Below, one piece after another: positions 1-8,697 of a DNA stretch of 64,000 nucleotides. Positions within the stretch are counted from its first letter, which is position 1. Every line of letters begins with the position of its first letter. Under the pieces are notes generated by a model that was given only the letters and a program-made list of their open reading frames with translations, did not search any database and had not been told where the DNA came from. Source of the DNA: Alteribacter populi (GTDB lineage Bacteria > Bacillota > Bacilli > Bacillales > Salisediminibacteriaceae); assembly GCF_002352765.1 (NCBI RefSeq), contig NZ_KZ293963.1, positions 3,126,559-3,190,558 of the forward strand, given 5' to 3'. A program made the position numbers and the translations under genes.

Positions 1-250
1 AGTTGGTAACGTTGAGCACGAACTAGTAAACATCGGTAAAGCTGGTCGTTCTCGTTGGTTAGGCAAGCGCCCAACCGTACGTGGTTCTGTAATGAACCCA
101 AGTGATCACCCACACGGTGGTGGTGAAGGACGTGCGCCAATCGGACGTAAATCACCAATGTCTCCTTGGGGTAAACCAACACTTGGCTTCAAAACACGTA
201 AGAAAAACAAAGACACGGATAAATACATTGTGCGTCGTCGTAAAAAATAA
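1..250 (+). CDS. rplB: 50S ribosomal protein L2, C-terminal part (5' end outside window)
   Basis: The reading frame is open from base 2 to a TAA at 248-250. It encodes the C-terminal part of L2, including the conserved NPxDHPHGGGEGR region near the peptidyl-transferase centre and the basic tail ending in RRRKK. L2 binds 23S rRNA and is needed for subunit association. It is followed 60 bases later by rpsS, the normal S10-operon order. Only about 82 residues are visible. Confidence 0.97.
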   Translation, partial: VGNVEHELVNIGKAGRSRWLGKRPTVRGSVMNPSDHPHGGGEGRAPIGRKSPMSPWGKPTLGFKTRKKNKDTDKYIVRRRKK

Positions 251-310
251 CGGGATTGTGCTACGGTTCTTGAGTAGAACCGTAGGTCAATCACGAAGGG
301 AGGTACACTC

Positions 311-589
311 ATGGGTCGCAGCTTAAAAAAAGGACCTTTTGTCGATGATCATCTAATGAAGAAAGTAGAAGCATTAAACGAGAGTGAAGACAGAAAAGTG
401 ATTAAAACTTGGTCTCGCCGTTCTACAATTTTCCCACAATTCATCGGTCATACGATTGCAGTATATGATGGTCGTAAACACGTACCGGTTTACGTATCTG
501 AAGATATGGTTGGACATAAGCTTGGCGAGTTTGCTCCTAGCAGAACTTACAAAGGCCATGCTTCTGACGACAAGAAAACTAGACGCTAA
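311..589 (+). CDS. rpsS: 30S ribosomal protein S19
   Basis: This 92-residue protein starts MGRSLKKGPF, the hallmark S19 N-terminus, and ends in a basic DDKKTRR tail. S19 sits in the head of the small subunit, with S13. The ATG follows a good AGGGAGG site. It lies between rplB and rplV as in other Bacilli and has the full family length. Confidence 0.98.
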   Translation: MGRSLKKGPFVDDHLMKKVEALNESEDRKVIKTWSRRSTIFPQFIGHTIAVYDGRKHVPVYVSEDMVGHKLGEFAPSRTYKGHASDDKKTRR

Positions 590-611
590 TTAAAGAGGGG
601 AGGTACTTTCC

Positions 612-953
612 ATGGAAGCAAAAGCAGTAGCGAAACAAGTGCGTATTGCTCCTCGCAAGGTGCGTTTAGTGGTTGATTTGATTCGTGGCAAAGAAGTTGG
701 AGAAGCAATCTCTATCTTACGTCACACTCCGAAGACAGCTTCTCCGGTAGTTGAGAAGTTAGTCAATTCGGCAATCGCTAACGCTGAGCACAATTACGAA
801 ATGGAACCAAACAATTTGGTTGTAAGTCAAGTATTTGTTGATGAAGGGGTAACACTTAAGAGATTCCGTCCACGTGCGATGGGTCGTGCTAGCCGCATCA
901 ACAAACGTACGAGTCATATTACAGTAGTTCTTACAGAAAAGAAGGAGGGATAA
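612..953 (+). CDS. rplV: 50S ribosomal protein L22
   Basis: The 113-residue product has the L22 fold signature: an early RIAPRKVRLVVDLIRG segment and the C-terminal beta-hairpin region (RFRPRAMGRASRINKRTSHI) that lines the peptide exit tunnel, where macrolide-resistance changes occur. A strong GGGGAGG site precedes the ATG. Only two bases separate its stop from rpsC, so the two are probably translationally coupled. Confidence 0.98.
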   Translation: MEAKAVAKQVRIAPRKVRLVVDLIRGKEVGEAISILRHTPKTASPVVEKLVNSAIANAEHNYEMEPNNLVVSQVFVDEGVTLKRFRPRAMGRASRINKRTSHITVVLTEKKEG

Positions 954-955
954 GT

Positions 956-1615
956 GTGGGTCAAAAAGTAAATCCAATCGGACTTCGTGTTGGCGTTATT
1001 CGTGACTGGGAGTCCAAATGGTATGCAGACAAAGACTATGCTGATCTACTTCACGAAGACATCAAAGTTCGTGAATATCTAGAGAAGCGTTTAAAAGACG
1101 CATCCGTATCCACTATTGAAATCGAACGTGCCGCTAATCGCGTGAACGTGACGATCTACACTGCGAAGCCAGGAATGGTTATCGGTAAAGGTGGATCCGA
1201 GGTTGAAGCACTACGTAAAGCATTAAATCAACTAACTGGTAAACGTGTACACATCAACATCAACGAAGTGAAGTCTCCGGACACAGACGCTCGTCTTGTT
1301 GCTGATAACATTGCACGTCAATTAGAAAATCGTATTTCTTTCCGCCGCGCTATGAAACAAGCGATCCAACGCACAATGCGTTCTGGAGCACAAGGTATTC
1401 GTACTGAGGTTTCTGGCCGTCTTGGCGGAGCAGACATTGCTCGTTCTGAATCCTACAGCGAAGGCACTGTACCACTACACACTCTTCGTGCGGACATCGA
1501 CTACGGTACTGCTGAAGCAGACACTACCTACGGTAAATTGGGTGTGAAGATCTGGGTCTATCGTGGTGAAGTCCTTCCAACGAAAGGAACGAAACAAGAG
1601 GAAGGAGGAAAATAA
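956..1615 (+). CDS. rpsC: 30S ribosomal protein S3
   Basis: This 219-residue protein opens with MGQKVNPIGLRVG from a GTG codon and carries the KH motif GMVIGKGGSEVEALR that binds 16S rRNA and helps form the mRNA entry channel. GTG at 956 was chosen because it is preceded by AAGGAGGG and gives the universal N-terminus. It is tightly packed between rplV and rplP. Confidence 0.98.
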   Translation: MGQKVNPIGLRVGVIRDWESKWYADKDYADLLHEDIKVREYLEKRLKDASVSTIEIERAANRVNVTIYTAKPGMVIGKGGSEVEALRKALNQLTGKRVHININEVKSPDTDARLVADNIARQLENRISFRRAMKQAIQRTMRSGAQGIRTEVSGRLGGADIARSESYSEGTVPLHTLRADIDYGTAEADTTYGKLGVKIWVYRGEVLPTKGTKQEEGGK

Positions 1616-1617
1616 TC

Positions 1618-2052
1618 ATGCTAATGCCTAAACGTGTAAAATTCCGTCGTGAACACCGTGGAAAAATGCGCGGCCGAGCAAAAGGTGGCACTGATGTATC
1701 TTTCGGTGAATACGGCCTACAAGCTTTGGAAGCGTCATGGATCACGAACCGACAAATTGAAGCAGCACGTATTGCTATGACACGTTATATGAAACGTGGA
1801 GGTAAAGTGTGGATTAAAATTTTCCCTGATAAGCCTTACACTGCAAAACCATTAGAAGTACGAATGGGTTCCGGTAAAGGGGCACCTGAAGGCTGGGTAG
1901 CAGTTGTGAAACCTGGGAAAATCATGTTTGAAATTGCAGGAGTTTCTGAAGAAGTAGCCCGCGAAGCATTGCGACTAGCTTCTCATAAATTACCGATCAA
2001 AACTAAGTTTGTAAAACGCGAAGAAGTGGGTGGTGACGCAAATGAAAGCTAA
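1618..2052 (+). CDS. rplP: 50S ribosomal protein L16
   Basis: The 144-residue product begins MLMPKRVKFRREHRG and contains the GSGKGAPEGWVAVVKPGK segment conserved in L16, which positions the A-site tRNA. The start lies just after a GGAGGAAA site inside the rpsC-rplP junction. Its last 11 bases overlap rpmC, which suggests translational coupling. Confidence 0.98.
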   Translation: MLMPKRVKFRREHRGKMRGRAKGGTDVSFGEYGLQALEASWITNRQIEAARIAMTRYMKRGGKVWIKIFPDKPYTAKPLEVRMGSGKGAPEGWVAVVKPGKIMFEIAGVSEEVAREALRLASHKLPIKTKFVKREEVGGDANES

Positions 2053-2245
2053 TGAAATCCGCAACCTAACCACTGCTGAGATTGAACAAAAATCAAAATC
2101 TCTTAAAGAAGAGCTATTTAACCTTCGCTTTCAACTTGCGACTGGACAATTAGACAATCCAGCCCGCATCCGTGAAGTTAAAAAAGCTATTGCACGTGCG
2201 AAAACAGTTTTGCGTGAAAGAGAGTTAGGCATTACGAACGAATAA
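2042..2245 (+). CDS. rpmC: 50S ribosomal protein L29
   Basis: The start at ATG 2042 gives a 67-residue protein with the usual MKANEIRNLTTAEIEQK N-terminus and the two-helix L29 pattern (FNLRFQLATGQLDN). An upstream in-frame GTG at 2030 would add four residues not seen in the family. L29 binds near the tunnel exit with L23. It overlaps the end of rplP. Confidence 0.97.
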   Translation: MKANEIRNLTTAEIEQKSKSLKEELFNLRFQLATGQLDNPARIREVKKAIARAKTVLRERELGITNE

Positions 2246-2266
2246 TACCGAGAGGAGGTTTGCACT

Positions 2267-2530
2267 GTGGCAGAGCGTAATAACCGCAAGAGCTATACTG
2301 GTCGTGTTGTATCTGACAAAATGGACAAAACGGTTACAGTTCTTGTAGAAACGTACAAAATGCATCCGCTATACGGCAAACGCGTTAAATACTCCAAAAA
2401 GTTTAAAGCACATGATGAAAACAACACCGCGAAAGTCGGCGACATCGTTCGCATTATGGAAACACGTCCACTTTCAAAAAACAAGCGTTTCCGTCTTGTG
2501 GAAGTAGTCGAAGAAGCGGTCATTATTTAA
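2267..2530 (+). CDS. rpsQ: 30S ribosomal protein S17
   Basis: This 87-residue OB-fold protein begins at GTG 2267 after GAGAGGAGG and shows the S17 signature (GRVVSDKMDKTVTVLVE, then HPLYGKRVKYSKKFKAHDE and a GDIVRIMETRPLSKNKRFRL segment). It binds the 5' domain of 16S rRNA early in assembly. Standard position between rpmC and rplN. Confidence 0.98.
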   Translation: MAERNNRKSYTGRVVSDKMDKTVTVLVETYKMHPLYGKRVKYSKKFKAHDENNTAKVGDIVRIMETRPLSKNKRFRLVEVVEEAVII

Positions 2531-2579
2531 TAAAGCTAGAAGCTGACGTTTGCTTACCTGAAGGGAGGTAAATTGATCC

Positions 2580-2948
2580 ATGATCCAACAAGAAAGTCGT
2601 TTAAAAGTAGCTGATAACTCAGGTGCTCGTGAAGTTCAATGTATCAAAGTTCTAGGTGGTTCCGGACGTAAAGTAGCGAACATCGGAGACATTATCGTTT
2701 GTTCGGTAAAACAAGCAACACCTGGTGGCGTTGTCAAGAAAGGTGAAGTCGTGAAGGCGGTTATCGTTCGCTCAAAGAGTGGAGCACGTCGCCCGGACGG
2801 TTCTTACATCAAGTTTGACGAGAACGCAGCTGTTGTTGTTCGTGACGACAAGAGCCCACGCGGAACTCGTATCTTCGGACCAGTTGCCCGTGAACTTCGT
2901 GAAAATCAATTCATGAAGATCGTATCCTTGGCTCCTGAAGTGCTTTAA
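2580..2948 (+). CDS. rplN: 50S ribosomal protein L14
   Basis: The 122-residue product begins MIQQESRLKVADNSGAREV and contains the L14 motif VVVRDDKSPRGTRIFGPVAREL. L14 contributes to bridge B8 and is the docking site of the silencing factor RsfS. It has the full family length, an ATG start with AGGGAGG upstream, and is the first gene of the spc section. Confidence 0.98.
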   Translation: MIQQESRLKVADNSGAREVQCIKVLGGSGRKVANIGDIIVCSVKQATPGGVVKKGEVVKAVIVRSKSGARRPDGSYIKFDENAAVVVRDDKSPRGTRIFGPVARELRENQFMKIVSLAPEVL

Positions 2949-2988
2949 TGATAAATGGACGGAAATTGTCTGTTAAGGAGGTGCCCTC

Positions 2989-3315
2989 ATGTCTCAAGGG
3001 AAAATGCATGTGAAAAAAGGAGATAACGTTAAAGTAATCTCTGGTAAGGACAAAGGCAAGGAAGGACAAATCCTTGAAGCTTATCCAAGCCAAAACCGCG
3101 TCCTTGTAGAAGGAATCAACATGATCAAGAAGCATGCGAAACCTTCGCAAGCGAATCCACAAGGTGGTATTTTAAACCAGGAAGCGGCGATTCACGTATC
3201 CAACGTTATGCCGGTTGACCCTAAAACGGGCGAGCCGACACGTGTTGGTTACAAAGAAGAAAACGGTAAAAAAGTGCGTATCGCTAAGAAATCCGGCGAA
3301 GCGTTAGATAAGTAA
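2989..3315 (+). CDS. rplX: 50S ribosomal protein L24
   Basis: This 108-residue protein has an N-terminal KOW motif (KKGDNVKVISGKDKGKEGQI) followed by the L24 body with MIKKHAKPSQANPQGGI. L24 initiates 50S assembly on the 23S 5' domain. The ATG follows AAGGAGG. Conserved spc-operon order rplN-rplX-rplE. Confidence 0.98.
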   Translation: MSQGKMHVKKGDNVKVISGKDKGKEGQILEAYPSQNRVLVEGINMIKKHAKPSQANPQGGILNQEAAIHVSNVMPVDPKTGEPTRVGYKEENGKKVRIAKKSGEALDK

Positions 3316-3344
3316 GAAGTTTTGGTTGAAAGGAGGTTCACACA

Positions 3345-3884
3345 ATGAGTCGTCTTAAAGAAAGATACAACGGAGAGATTGTTCCATCTCTTACAGAAAA
3401 ATTTAACTACTCTTCCGTCATGGCAGTGCCAAAAATCGAGAAAATTGTTATTAACATGGGGATCGGGGATGCTGTACAGAACTCAAAAGTTCTAGACAAA
3501 GCTGTTGAAGAGCTAACTGAAATCTCTGGTCAAAAACCTGTTATTACAAAGGCGAAAAAGTCTATTGCAGGATTTAAGCTACGTGAAGGTATGCCGATCG
3601 GTGCGAAAGTTACCCTTCGCGGTCAGCGCATGTACGATTTCCTTGATAAACTAATTTCGGTTTCTTTACCGCGTGTACGTGACTTCCGCGGAATTTCAAA
3701 GAAAGCCTTTGACGGACGAGGGAACTATACATTGGGAGTTAAAGAACAATTAATTTTCCCAGAAATTGAGTATGACAAAGTCGATAAAGTTCGTGGAATG
3801 GACATCGTCATTGTTACTACAGCTGAAACGGACGAAGAAGCGCGTGAACTACTCACTCAAATGGGTATGCCGTTTCAAAAATAA
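3345..3884 (+). CDS. rplE: 50S ribosomal protein L5
   Basis: The 179-residue product matches L5: VPKIEKIVINMGIGDAVQN near the N-terminus, GQKPVITKAKKSIAGFKLR in the middle and the FPEIEYDKVDKVRGMDIVIV C-terminal strand. L5 binds 5S rRNA with L18 and L25. AAAGGAGG lies at a proper distance from the ATG. Confidence 0.98.
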   Translation: MSRLKERYNGEIVPSLTEKFNYSSVMAVPKIEKIVINMGIGDAVQNSKVLDKAVEELTEISGQKPVITKAKKSIAGFKLREGMPIGAKVTLRGQRMYDFLDKLISVSLPRVRDFRGISKKAFDGRGNYTLGVKEQLIFPEIEYDKVDKVRGMDIVIVTTAETDEEARELLTQMGMPFQK

Positions 3885-3911
3885 GATCTCGCCGAAAAGG
3901 AGGTTTGAACC

Positions 3912-4097
3912 TTGGCAAAGAAATCAATGATCGCTAAAGCGAAACGACCAAAGAAATTTAAAGTTCAAGAATATACACGTTGCGAACGTTGCGGACGCCC
4001 ACACAGTGTCATTCGTAAATTTAAGCTGTGCCGTATCTGTTTCCGTGATCTCGCATACAAAGGTCAAATTCCGGGCGTTAAAAAAGCAAGCTGGTAA
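3912..4097 (+). CDS. rpsN: 30S ribosomal protein S14, zinc-binding short form (type Z)
   Basis: Translation starts at TTG 3912 after AAGGAGG. The 61-residue protein is the short zinc form of S14 with two CxxC pairs (C24, C27, C40, C43: CERC and CRIC). In Bacilli this copy belongs to the spc operon, while a zinc-independent paralogue is usually elsewhere under Zur control. It sits in the 30S head. Confidence 0.97.
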   Translation: MAKKSMIAKAKRPKKFKVQEYTRCERCGRPHSVIRKFKLCRICFRDLAYKGQIPGVKKASW

Positions 4098-4124
4098 TTC
4101 CGTGTAGGGAAGGAGGTAAATACG

Positions 4125-4523
4125 ATGGTCATGACTGATCCTATTGCAGATATGCTAACTCGTATTCGTAATGCGAATACTGTACGTCACACAAGCTTGG
4201 AGCTTCCTGCTTCCAAGATCAAAAAAGAAGTTGCTGACATTTTGAAGCGTGAAGGTTTCATCCGCGACTTTGAATTTATTGAGGACAACAAGCAAGGCAT
4301 CCTTCGTATTTTCCTTAAGTACGGTGTGAATAACGAACGCGTTATCACTGGACTTAAGAAAATTAGTAAACCAGGCCTGCGTGTTTATGCAAAAGCTGAT
4401 GAAGTACCACGTGTACTTGGCGGTTTAGGTATCGCTGTTATTTCTTCATCAAGCGGCATCATCACTGACAAAGATGCTCGCCAAAAGCAAGTTGGCGGCG
4501 AAGTTTTAGCATACATTTGGTAA
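4125..4523 (+). CDS. rpsH: 30S ribosomal protein S8
   Basis: This 132-residue protein begins MVMTDPIADMLTRIRNAN and ends with the S8 signature SSSSGIITDKDARQKQVGGEVLAYIW. S8 binds the central domain of 16S rRNA and is the spc-operon autoregulator in E. coli; no such control can be read here. Start at ATG 4125 after AAGGAGG. Confidence 0.98.
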   Translation: MVMTDPIADMLTRIRNANTVRHTSLELPASKIKKEVADILKREGFIRDFEFIEDNKQGILRIFLKYGVNNERVITGLKKISKPGLRVYAKADEVPRVLGGLGIAVISSSSGIITDKDARQKQVGGEVLAYIW

Positions 4524-4551
4524 TTTGAACGGAAGAATGGAGGTGTAAGGC

Positions 4552-5088
4552 ATGTCTCGAATTGGTATCAAACCTGTTGAGATTCCATCTGGCGTAGAAG
4601 TTAAACATGAAGGTACTACCATTACGGTAAAAGGACCTAAAGGCGAACTAACTCGTACACTTCACGCAGATATGATCGTTAAACAAGAAGAGGACGGGAT
4701 CGTTGTAGAACGTCCTTCTGATCATAAAGATCACCGCGCACTTCACGGCACAACTCGTAGCATCATCAGCAACATGGTTGAAGGTGTAACGAAAGGTTAC
4801 GAGAAGACATTAGAACTTGTCGGTGTCGGATACCGCGCACAGAAATCTGGTAACAAACTAACCCTTAACGTTGGACTTTCTCACCCTGTAGAATTTTCAC
4901 CTGAAACAGGCCTTGAGATTGATGTTCCTGAAAACACAAAAGTCATCGTTAAAGGTATTGATAAAGAACGCGTTGGAGCACTAGCTTCTAATATTCGTGC
5001 TGTAAGACCACCTGAACCTTATAAAGGCAAAGGAATTCGCTATCAAGGTGAATACGTACGCCGTAAAGAAGGTAAAACAGGTAAGTAA
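4552..5088 (+). CDS. rplF: 50S ribosomal protein L6
   Basis: The 178-residue product starts MSRIGIKPVEIPSGV and carries both L6 repeats, with the C-terminal signature PEPYKGKGIRYQGEYVRRKEGKTGK. L6 lies near the sarcin-ricin loop. The ATG follows ATGGAGG. Complete and collinear with other Bacilli. Confidence 0.98.
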   Translation: MSRIGIKPVEIPSGVEVKHEGTTITVKGPKGELTRTLHADMIVKQEEDGIVVERPSDHKDHRALHGTTRSIISNMVEGVTKGYEKTLELVGVGYRAQKSGNKLTLNVGLSHPVEFSPETGLEIDVPENTKVIVKGIDKERVGALASNIRAVRPPEPYKGKGIRYQGEYVRRKEGKTGK

Positions 5089-5121
5089 GGTTAAATAACG
5101 GAAAGAAAGGAATGACGTTCA

Positions 5122-5484
5122 ATGATCACAAAGGCTGACAAGAACGTGGTACGTAAGAAACGACACGCACATGTTCGTCGTTCGATCACTGGTACTGCTG
5201 AACGTCCTCGTTTGAATGTTTTCCGTTCTAATAAGCACATTTACGCACAAGTAATTAACGACGTAGACGGCGTTACTGTTGCAAGTGCGACTAGCTTAGA
5301 TAAAGAACTAAAACTAGAAAACGGCGGAAATAGCGAAGCAGCCCGTCAAATCGGCGAGCTTGTTGCGAAGCGTGCCCTTGAAAAAGGTACTGAATCTGTG
5401 GTATTTGACCGCGGCGGATACCTTTATCATGGTCGAATCCAAGAACTTGCAGATGCAGCTCGTGAAGCTGGTCTGAAGTTTTAA
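5122..5484 (+). CDS. rplR: 50S ribosomal protein L18
   Basis: This 120-residue protein has the L18 basic N-terminus (KKRHAHVRRSITGTAERPRLNVFRSNKHIYAQVI) and the C-terminal FDRGGYLYHGRIQELADAAREAGLKF. It binds 5S rRNA next to L5. ATG start after AAAGAAAGGAA, a weaker site than those of its neighbours. Confidence 0.98.
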   Translation: MITKADKNVVRKKRHAHVRRSITGTAERPRLNVFRSNKHIYAQVINDVDGVTVASATSLDKELKLENGGNSEAARQIGELVAKRALEKGTESVVFDRGGYLYHGRIQELADAAREAGLKF

Positions 5485-5509
5485 ATAACGACAAAAGGAG
5501 GGAAATTCA

Positions 5510-6007
5510 TTGCGTATCGACCCTAACAAACTTGAACTTGAAGAGAGAGTAGTAACTGTCAATCGTGTGGCAAAAGTGGTCAAAGGTGGTCGTCGCTTCC
5601 GCTTTGCTGCATTGGTTGTAGTTGGAGATAAAAACGGACACGTAGGCTTCGGTATGGGTAAAGCCCTTGAAGTACCTGAAGCAATCCGTAAAGGCATTGA
5701 AGATGCGAAGAAAAACTTAATCACGATCCCAATTCAAGGTACAACAATTCCACACCAAATTACTGGTGAGTATGGAGCAGGAAGTGTACTATTGAAGCCA
5801 GCTTCTGAGGGTACAGGAGTCATCGCTGGTGGTCCTGTCCGTGCGGTACTTGAACTTGGCGGTGTAGGTGATATCTTAAGTAAATCCCTAGGATCAAACA
5901 ACCCGATCAACATGGTTCGTGCGACACTCCAAGGATTAGCAGATCTAAAAAGCCCGGAAGATGTAGCAAAACTTCGCGGCAAATCAGTAGAAGAGTTACT
6001 AGGTTAA
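5510..6007 (+). CDS. rpsE: 30S ribosomal protein S5
   Basis: Translation begins at TTG 5510 after AAAGGAGGG, giving MRIDPNKLELEERVV. The 165-residue protein has the dsRBD-like N-domain (VNRVAKVVKGGRRFRFAALVVVGD) and the conserved EYGAGSVLLKPASEGTGVIAGG stretch. It is involved in decoding fidelity and spectinomycin binding. Only 13 bases separate it from rpmD. Confidence 0.98.
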   Translation: MRIDPNKLELEERVVTVNRVAKVVKGGRRFRFAALVVVGDKNGHVGFGMGKALEVPEAIRKGIEDAKKNLITIPIQGTTIPHQITGEYGAGSVLLKPASEGTGVIAGGPVRAVLELGGVGDILSKSLGSNNPINMVRATLQGLADLKSPEDVAKLRGKSVEELLG

Positions 6008-6020
6008 GGAGGGAATTAAC

Positions 6021-6209
6021 ATGGCTAAAAAACTTGAAATTACCCTCACACGAAGCTTGATCGGACGCCCTGAAGATCAGCGCGTGACCGTTAATACACT
6101 TGGTCTTCGCAAAATGAACCACACAGTCGTTCAAGAAGACAACGCTGCTATTCGCGGAATGGTGAACAAAGTATCTCACCTTGTTACTGTTAAAGAAATC
6201 GAAGCGTAA
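6021..6209 (+). CDS. rpmD: 50S ribosomal protein L30
   Basis: This 62-residue protein has the L30 pattern LEITLTRSLIGRPEDQRVTVNTLGLRKMNHTVVQEDNAAIRGMVNKVSHLV. It is a small 23S rRNA-binding protein. ATG start after AAGGAGGG, between rpsE and rplO as usual. Confidence 0.97.
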   Translation: MAKKLEITLTRSLIGRPEDQRVTVNTLGLRKMNHTVVQEDNAAIRGMVNKVSHLVTVKEIEA

Positions 6210-6240
6210 CTTGAAGATAATGAGTTGAGGAGGTGCCGAC

Positions 6241-6681
6241 ATGAAACTTCACGAACTTAAGTCCTCAGAGGGTTCTCGTCAAGTTCGCAAACGTGTTGGA
6301 CGTGGGATCGCTACTGGTAACGGTAAAACAGCTGGTCGCGGTCACAAAGGACAAAACGCCCGTTCTGGTGGCGGAGTACGTCCTGGGTTTGAAGGTGGCC
6401 AAATGCCAATCTTCCGTCGTTTACCAAAACGCGGATTCACAAACCCAACACGTAAAGAGTTTGCGATTGTGAACCTTGAAACGTTAAATCGTTTCGAAGA
6501 AGGAACAGAAGTGACTCCTGAGCTATTGATCGAGTCTGGAATCGTAAGCAACGAGAAAGACGGAATCAAAGTTCTAGGAAATGGAAAGCTGGAGCACAAG
6601 CTTACAGTTAAAGCCCATAAATTCTCTGCTTCTGCAAAAGAAGCAATTGAGGCTGCCGGCGGAACAACAGAGGTGGTCTAA
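6241..6681 (+). CDS. rplO: 50S ribosomal protein L15
   Basis: The 146-residue product starts MKLHELKSSEGSRQVRKRVGRG and has the glycine/arginine-rich extension GHKGQNARSGGGVRPGFEGGQMP typical of L15. It is a late assembly protein. Its TAA shares one base with the ATG of secY (TAATG), indicating translational coupling to the translocase gene. Confidence 0.98.
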   Translation: MKLHELKSSEGSRQVRKRVGRGIATGNGKTAGRGHKGQNARSGGGVRPGFEGGQMPIFRRLPKRGFTNPTRKEFAIVNLETLNRFEEGTEVTPELLIESGIVSNEKDGIKVLGNGKLEHKLTVKAHKFSASAKEAIEAAGGTTEVV

Positions 6682-7973
6682 TGTTTCAAACAATCTCCAA
6701 TATTATGCGCATTGGTGATTTGAGACGCAAAGTACTGTTTACTTTGGCCATGCTAATTGTTTTCCGTATTGGGGCACATATCCCTGCACCAGGTGTTGAT
6801 GCTGAAGTTTTGAACTTTCAAGATGAGATGAATGCTTTTGGTTTTCTAAATACCTTTGGTGGCGGAGCACTTGAGAATTTCTCGATCTTCGCTACAGGGA
6901 TTATGCCCTACATTACAGCATCTATTATTGTGCAATTACTTCGCATGGATGTCGTTCCTAAGTTCTCTGAATGGGCGAAACAAGGTGAAGCTGGCCGACG
7001 TAAGTTAGCTCAGTTCACACGTTATGGAACGATCGTAATTGCATTCATACAAGCGTTAGGAATGTCGATCGGTTTTAACCGGATCTTCCCTGGCCTTGTA
7101 CCGAATCCAAACATCCTCACGTTCTTGCTTATTGCACTCACATTAACAGCAGGTACTGCTTTCTTAATGTGGTTAGGTGAGCAAATTACGGCGAACGGAG
7201 TTGGAAACGGAATTTCGATATTAATCTTTGCTGGTATAGCTGCGGCAATACCTAATGGTGTCAATCAAATTTATACAACACAACTAGAAGATGCCGGTGA
7301 AGCATTGTTTATTAGTATCGTAACCGTACTGCTGTTGCTATTAGCTCTACTTCTCATTGTAGTAGGTGTTATCTTTGTCCAACAAGCATTACGTAAAATC
7401 CCTGTACAATATGCTAAGCGTCTTGTTTCAGGTAAACCTCAAGGCGGTCAGTCCACTCACTTACCATTAAAGGTGAACGCTGCCGGGGTTATTCCAGTAA
7501 TTTTTGCAATGTCTCTGTTTATTTTCCCGCCAACTGTGGCCGGGTTTGTCGGAGATGACAATGCGATTGCTGGTTGGGTAACGAGAAACTTTGATTATAC
7601 GCAGCCGTTCGGACTTGTTGTCTATGCTGCATTGATCATCGGATTCACGTATTTCTATACGTTTGTCCAAGTTAACCCAGAACAAATGGCCGATAACTTG
7701 AAAAAACAAGGCGGCTACATTCCAGGGATCCGTCCCGGAAAAACAACACAAGTTTACATTACTCGAATCCTGTATCGTCTGACATTTGTCGGTGCGCTAT
7801 TCTTAGCGACTGTGGCTACCATCCCGGTCTTCTTTACAGAACTTGCAGGGTTACCGCCAGCGGTTCAAATCGGAGGTACCGGTCTGCTCATTGTTGTCGG
7901 TGTTGCACTTGATACAATGAAACAGATCGAAAGTCAAATGATCAAACGAAGCTACAAAGGTTTCATTAAATAA
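6681..7973 (+). CDS. secY: Protein translocase subunit SecY
   Basis: The 430-residue membrane protein is the channel subunit of the SecYEG translocon. About ten hydrophobic segments are visible. The N-terminal FRIGAHIPAPGVD and MPYITASIIVQLL signatures, the cytoplasmic loop KRLVSGKPQGGQSTHLPLKVNAAGVIPVIFA and the C-terminal GGTGLLIVVGVALDTMKQIE region are intact. It is coupled to rplO by a one-base overlap and followed by adk. Confidence 0.98.
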   Translation: MFQTISNIMRIGDLRRKVLFTLAMLIVFRIGAHIPAPGVDAEVLNFQDEMNAFGFLNTFGGGALENFSIFATGIMPYITASIIVQLLRMDVVPKFSEWAKQGEAGRRKLAQFTRYGTIVIAFIQALGMSIGFNRIFPGLVPNPNILTFLLIALTLTAGTAFLMWLGEQITANGVGNGISILIFAGIAAAIPNGVNQIYTTQLEDAGEALFISIVTVLLLLLALLLIVVGVIFVQQALRKIPVQYAKRLVSGKPQGGQSTHLPLKVNAAGVIPVIFAMSLFIFPPTVAGFVGDDNAIAGWVTRNFDYTQPFGLVVYAALIIGFTYFYTFVQVNPEQMADNLKKQGGYIPGIRPGKTTQVYITRILYRLTFVGALFLATVATIPVFFTELAGLPPAVQIGGTGLLIVVGVALDTMKQIESQMIKRSYKGFIK

Positions 7974-7976
7974 TAA

Positions 7977-8010
7977 GGAAAGGGAGCAATATTATACTCC
8001 CTTTGCCTTC
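7977..8010 (+). other. Hairpin between secY and adk
   Basis: A short inverted repeat (AAAGGGAG ... CTCCCTTT) lies 4 bases after the secY stop. There is no T-run behind it, so it is more likely an mRNA stability or processing element than a terminator. Confidence 0.45.
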
Positions 8011-8043
8011 GATCGTGAATGATGAACGATGGAGGGATAATCG

Positions 8044-8697
8044 ATGAATTTAATCTTAATGGGTCTTCCGGGTGCGGGAAAAGGTACACAAGCAGATAAA
8101 ATTGTTGAAAAGTACGAAATTCCGCATATTTCAACCGGAGATATGTTCCGTGCAGCGATTAAAGGTGGAACGGAGCTCGGGTTGAAAGCAAAATCCTATA
8201 TGGATGCTGGAAACCTCGTTCCAGATGAAGTTACTGTGGGAATTGTTCGAGAACGCTTGAGTGAAGATGATTGCAAAGGCGGATTTTTATTGGACGGCTT
8301 CCCAAGAACAGTTGCACAAGCTGAAGCATTGGAAGAAATTCTCGCTGAACTCGATCGCAAGCTAGATCACGTTGTTTACATTGAGGTTCCAGAAGATGAC
8401 TTGTTTAAGCGTCTTACTGGTAGATGGATATGCCCAACTTGCGGCGCCACTTATCATGAGATCTTCAATCCGCCTAATGAAGCGGGCAAATGTGACAAAG
8501 ATGGCAGCGACTTAATTCAACGAGACGACGATAAGCCTGAAACTGTCGAAAAGCGCCTAAACGTTAACTTAGAACAAACAAAGCCATTAGTAAATTTCTA
8601 TGAAGATAAAGGATACCTTCGCCGTGTCGATGGTAAACAAGATATCCAATACGTCTTCGAAGCTGTAGATACACTACTGAAAGGAAGCAATCGATGA
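8044..8697 (+). CDS. adk: Adenylate kinase
   Basis: The 217-residue enzyme interconverts ATP, AMP and ADP. The P-loop GLPGAGKGTQ lies at residues 7-16, the AMP-binding STGDMFR and LDGFPRT motifs follow, and the LID domain has a zinc site of the Gram-positive type (CPTC, then CDKD, with Asp as fourth ligand as in B. subtilis). It overlaps map by four bases (ATGA), so the two are coupled. Complete length. Confidence 0.98.
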   Translation: MNLILMGLPGAGKGTQADKIVEKYEIPHISTGDMFRAAIKGGTELGLKAKSYMDAGNLVPDEVTVGIVRERLSEDDCKGGFLLDGFPRTVAQAEALEEILAELDRKLDHVVYIEVPEDDLFKRLTGRWICPTCGATYHEIFNPPNEAGKCDKDGSDLIQRDDDKPETVEKRLNVNLEQTKPLVNFYEDKGYLRRVDGKQDIQYVFEAVDTLLKGSNR